Source: Strix aluco
Taxonomy: Eukaryota; Chordata; Aves; Strigiformes; Strigidae
Assembly: GCF_031877795.1 (NCBI RefSeq)
Contig: NC_133931.1
Coordinates: 134,206,621-134,270,620, forward strand
Reading direction: 5' to 3'
Length of the DNA: 64,000 bases
Shown piece by piece: positions 63,401-64,000 of the stretch (the stretch's first letter is position 1; every line of letters begins with the position of its first letter). The position numbers were made by a program, and so were the translations under genes. Below the pieces are notes generated by a model that was not told the DNA's origin, did no database searches, and saw only the letters and a program-made list of their open reading frames with translations.

Positions 63401-64000
63401 AATGTGATGTTTAAAGAGGCACAGATAACAGTGACAAAGATGCTGGTTTTCTTCTACAGATGTTAAAATTTCCTGGATATATTAATTTCTTTCACCTGTT
63501 ACCCACACATACATGAGTCAGGGGTAGATTTGAGATATTTTCATTGACTCTAATGATAGTTTTCACTTTTTTTTTTTTTTTTTTTGGCTAACACGAATTT
63601 TAATTCAGTGTCAACTTGTTTGCTCTGTTGTTGTTAAGGATTTAGATTAGCAACTCTTCGGCCCAGATTCCAGCTCTATTCAAATTGGTGGTGTGATCCC
63701 TCAACGTGATCATACCTATGCAGTTAGGAAAGATGATATCTACCAGTGGTTTTCAGATGAATGACAGAATTCTTTAGAAATAAGCTATTATCTGACTTCC
63801 TTCTTTTCACATATTAATTGCATGGCCAAACTTGCACAGACCACATGAAGACACATTTGCATTAGATGTGCTGTCGTGATTTGAAATGTGGACCAAGCAA
63901 ATAATACCATGTACACTCCAGCTTTGCTATTAGCTCTAAATGTGAGTTGCCTAAAAACTTTCAGTTGTAAAGTGGTTCTGCTATCTAATTTTCCCTTCAG
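60477..64000. other. Intergenic, no gene seen
   Basis: AT-rich, with short frames only. A 19-base T run lies at 63567-63585. Confidence 0.45.
63567..63585 (+). repeat. Poly-T tract, 19 nt
   Basis: Uninterrupted T run in otherwise ordinary AT-rich sequence. Confidence 0.95.

Overview
The window is nuclear DNA from a bird. Three CR1 non-LTR retrotransposon fragments, several solo LTRs of avian ERV type and one intron-split vertebrate gene point to this. One LTR family resembles LTRs known from non-galliform birds, so a neoavian source is likely, but the species cannot be fixed from sequence alone.

The only gene I can establish is TMEM106B on the + strand. A GC-rich CpG-island promoter lies at about 18.39-19.48 kb. 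Seven coding exons run from the ATG at 22262 to the stop at 31303-31305. They join in frame to a 275-residue type II lysosomal membrane protein (human is 274). All six introns obey GT-AG. A long 3' UTR probably follows, perhaps reaching about 36.6 kb.

Left flank (1-18.2 kb): mostly AT-rich intergenic DNA. It holds a + sense solo LTR (328-1117), a + CR1 3' fragment (about 5.19-6.2 kb), a - sense solo LTR (7708-8297), a GC-richer repeat-like block (8.34-9.54 kb) and a + LTR (12024-12863). Each of these three LTRs is flanked by a 5-bp target-site duplication. A small CpG-bearing block lies at 13.33-13.66 kb, and a perfect 12-bp inverted repeat lies just upstream of the CpG island.

Right flank (31.3-64 kb): the 3' UTR, a - sense solo LTR (about 36.92-37.49 kb), a possible LTR near 39.2-39.8 kb, a - strand CR1 reverse-transcriptase fragment (about 41.65-42.77 kb), a TA/TG microsatellite (45.85 kb), an unexplained 106-codon open block on the - strand (49.47-49.79 kb), a CpG-bearing block with a 166-codon open frame (54.86-55.6 kb) and a CR1 3' end on the - strand (about 59.99-60.48 kb). 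In human the neighbours of TMEM106B are THSD7A and VWDE. I recognise no exon of either here.

I found no convincing undescribed system. The most useful leads are the possible divergent transcript at the TMEM106B promoter, the candidate 5' UTR exon with a start-stop uORF, and the two unexplained coding-like blocks in the right flank.
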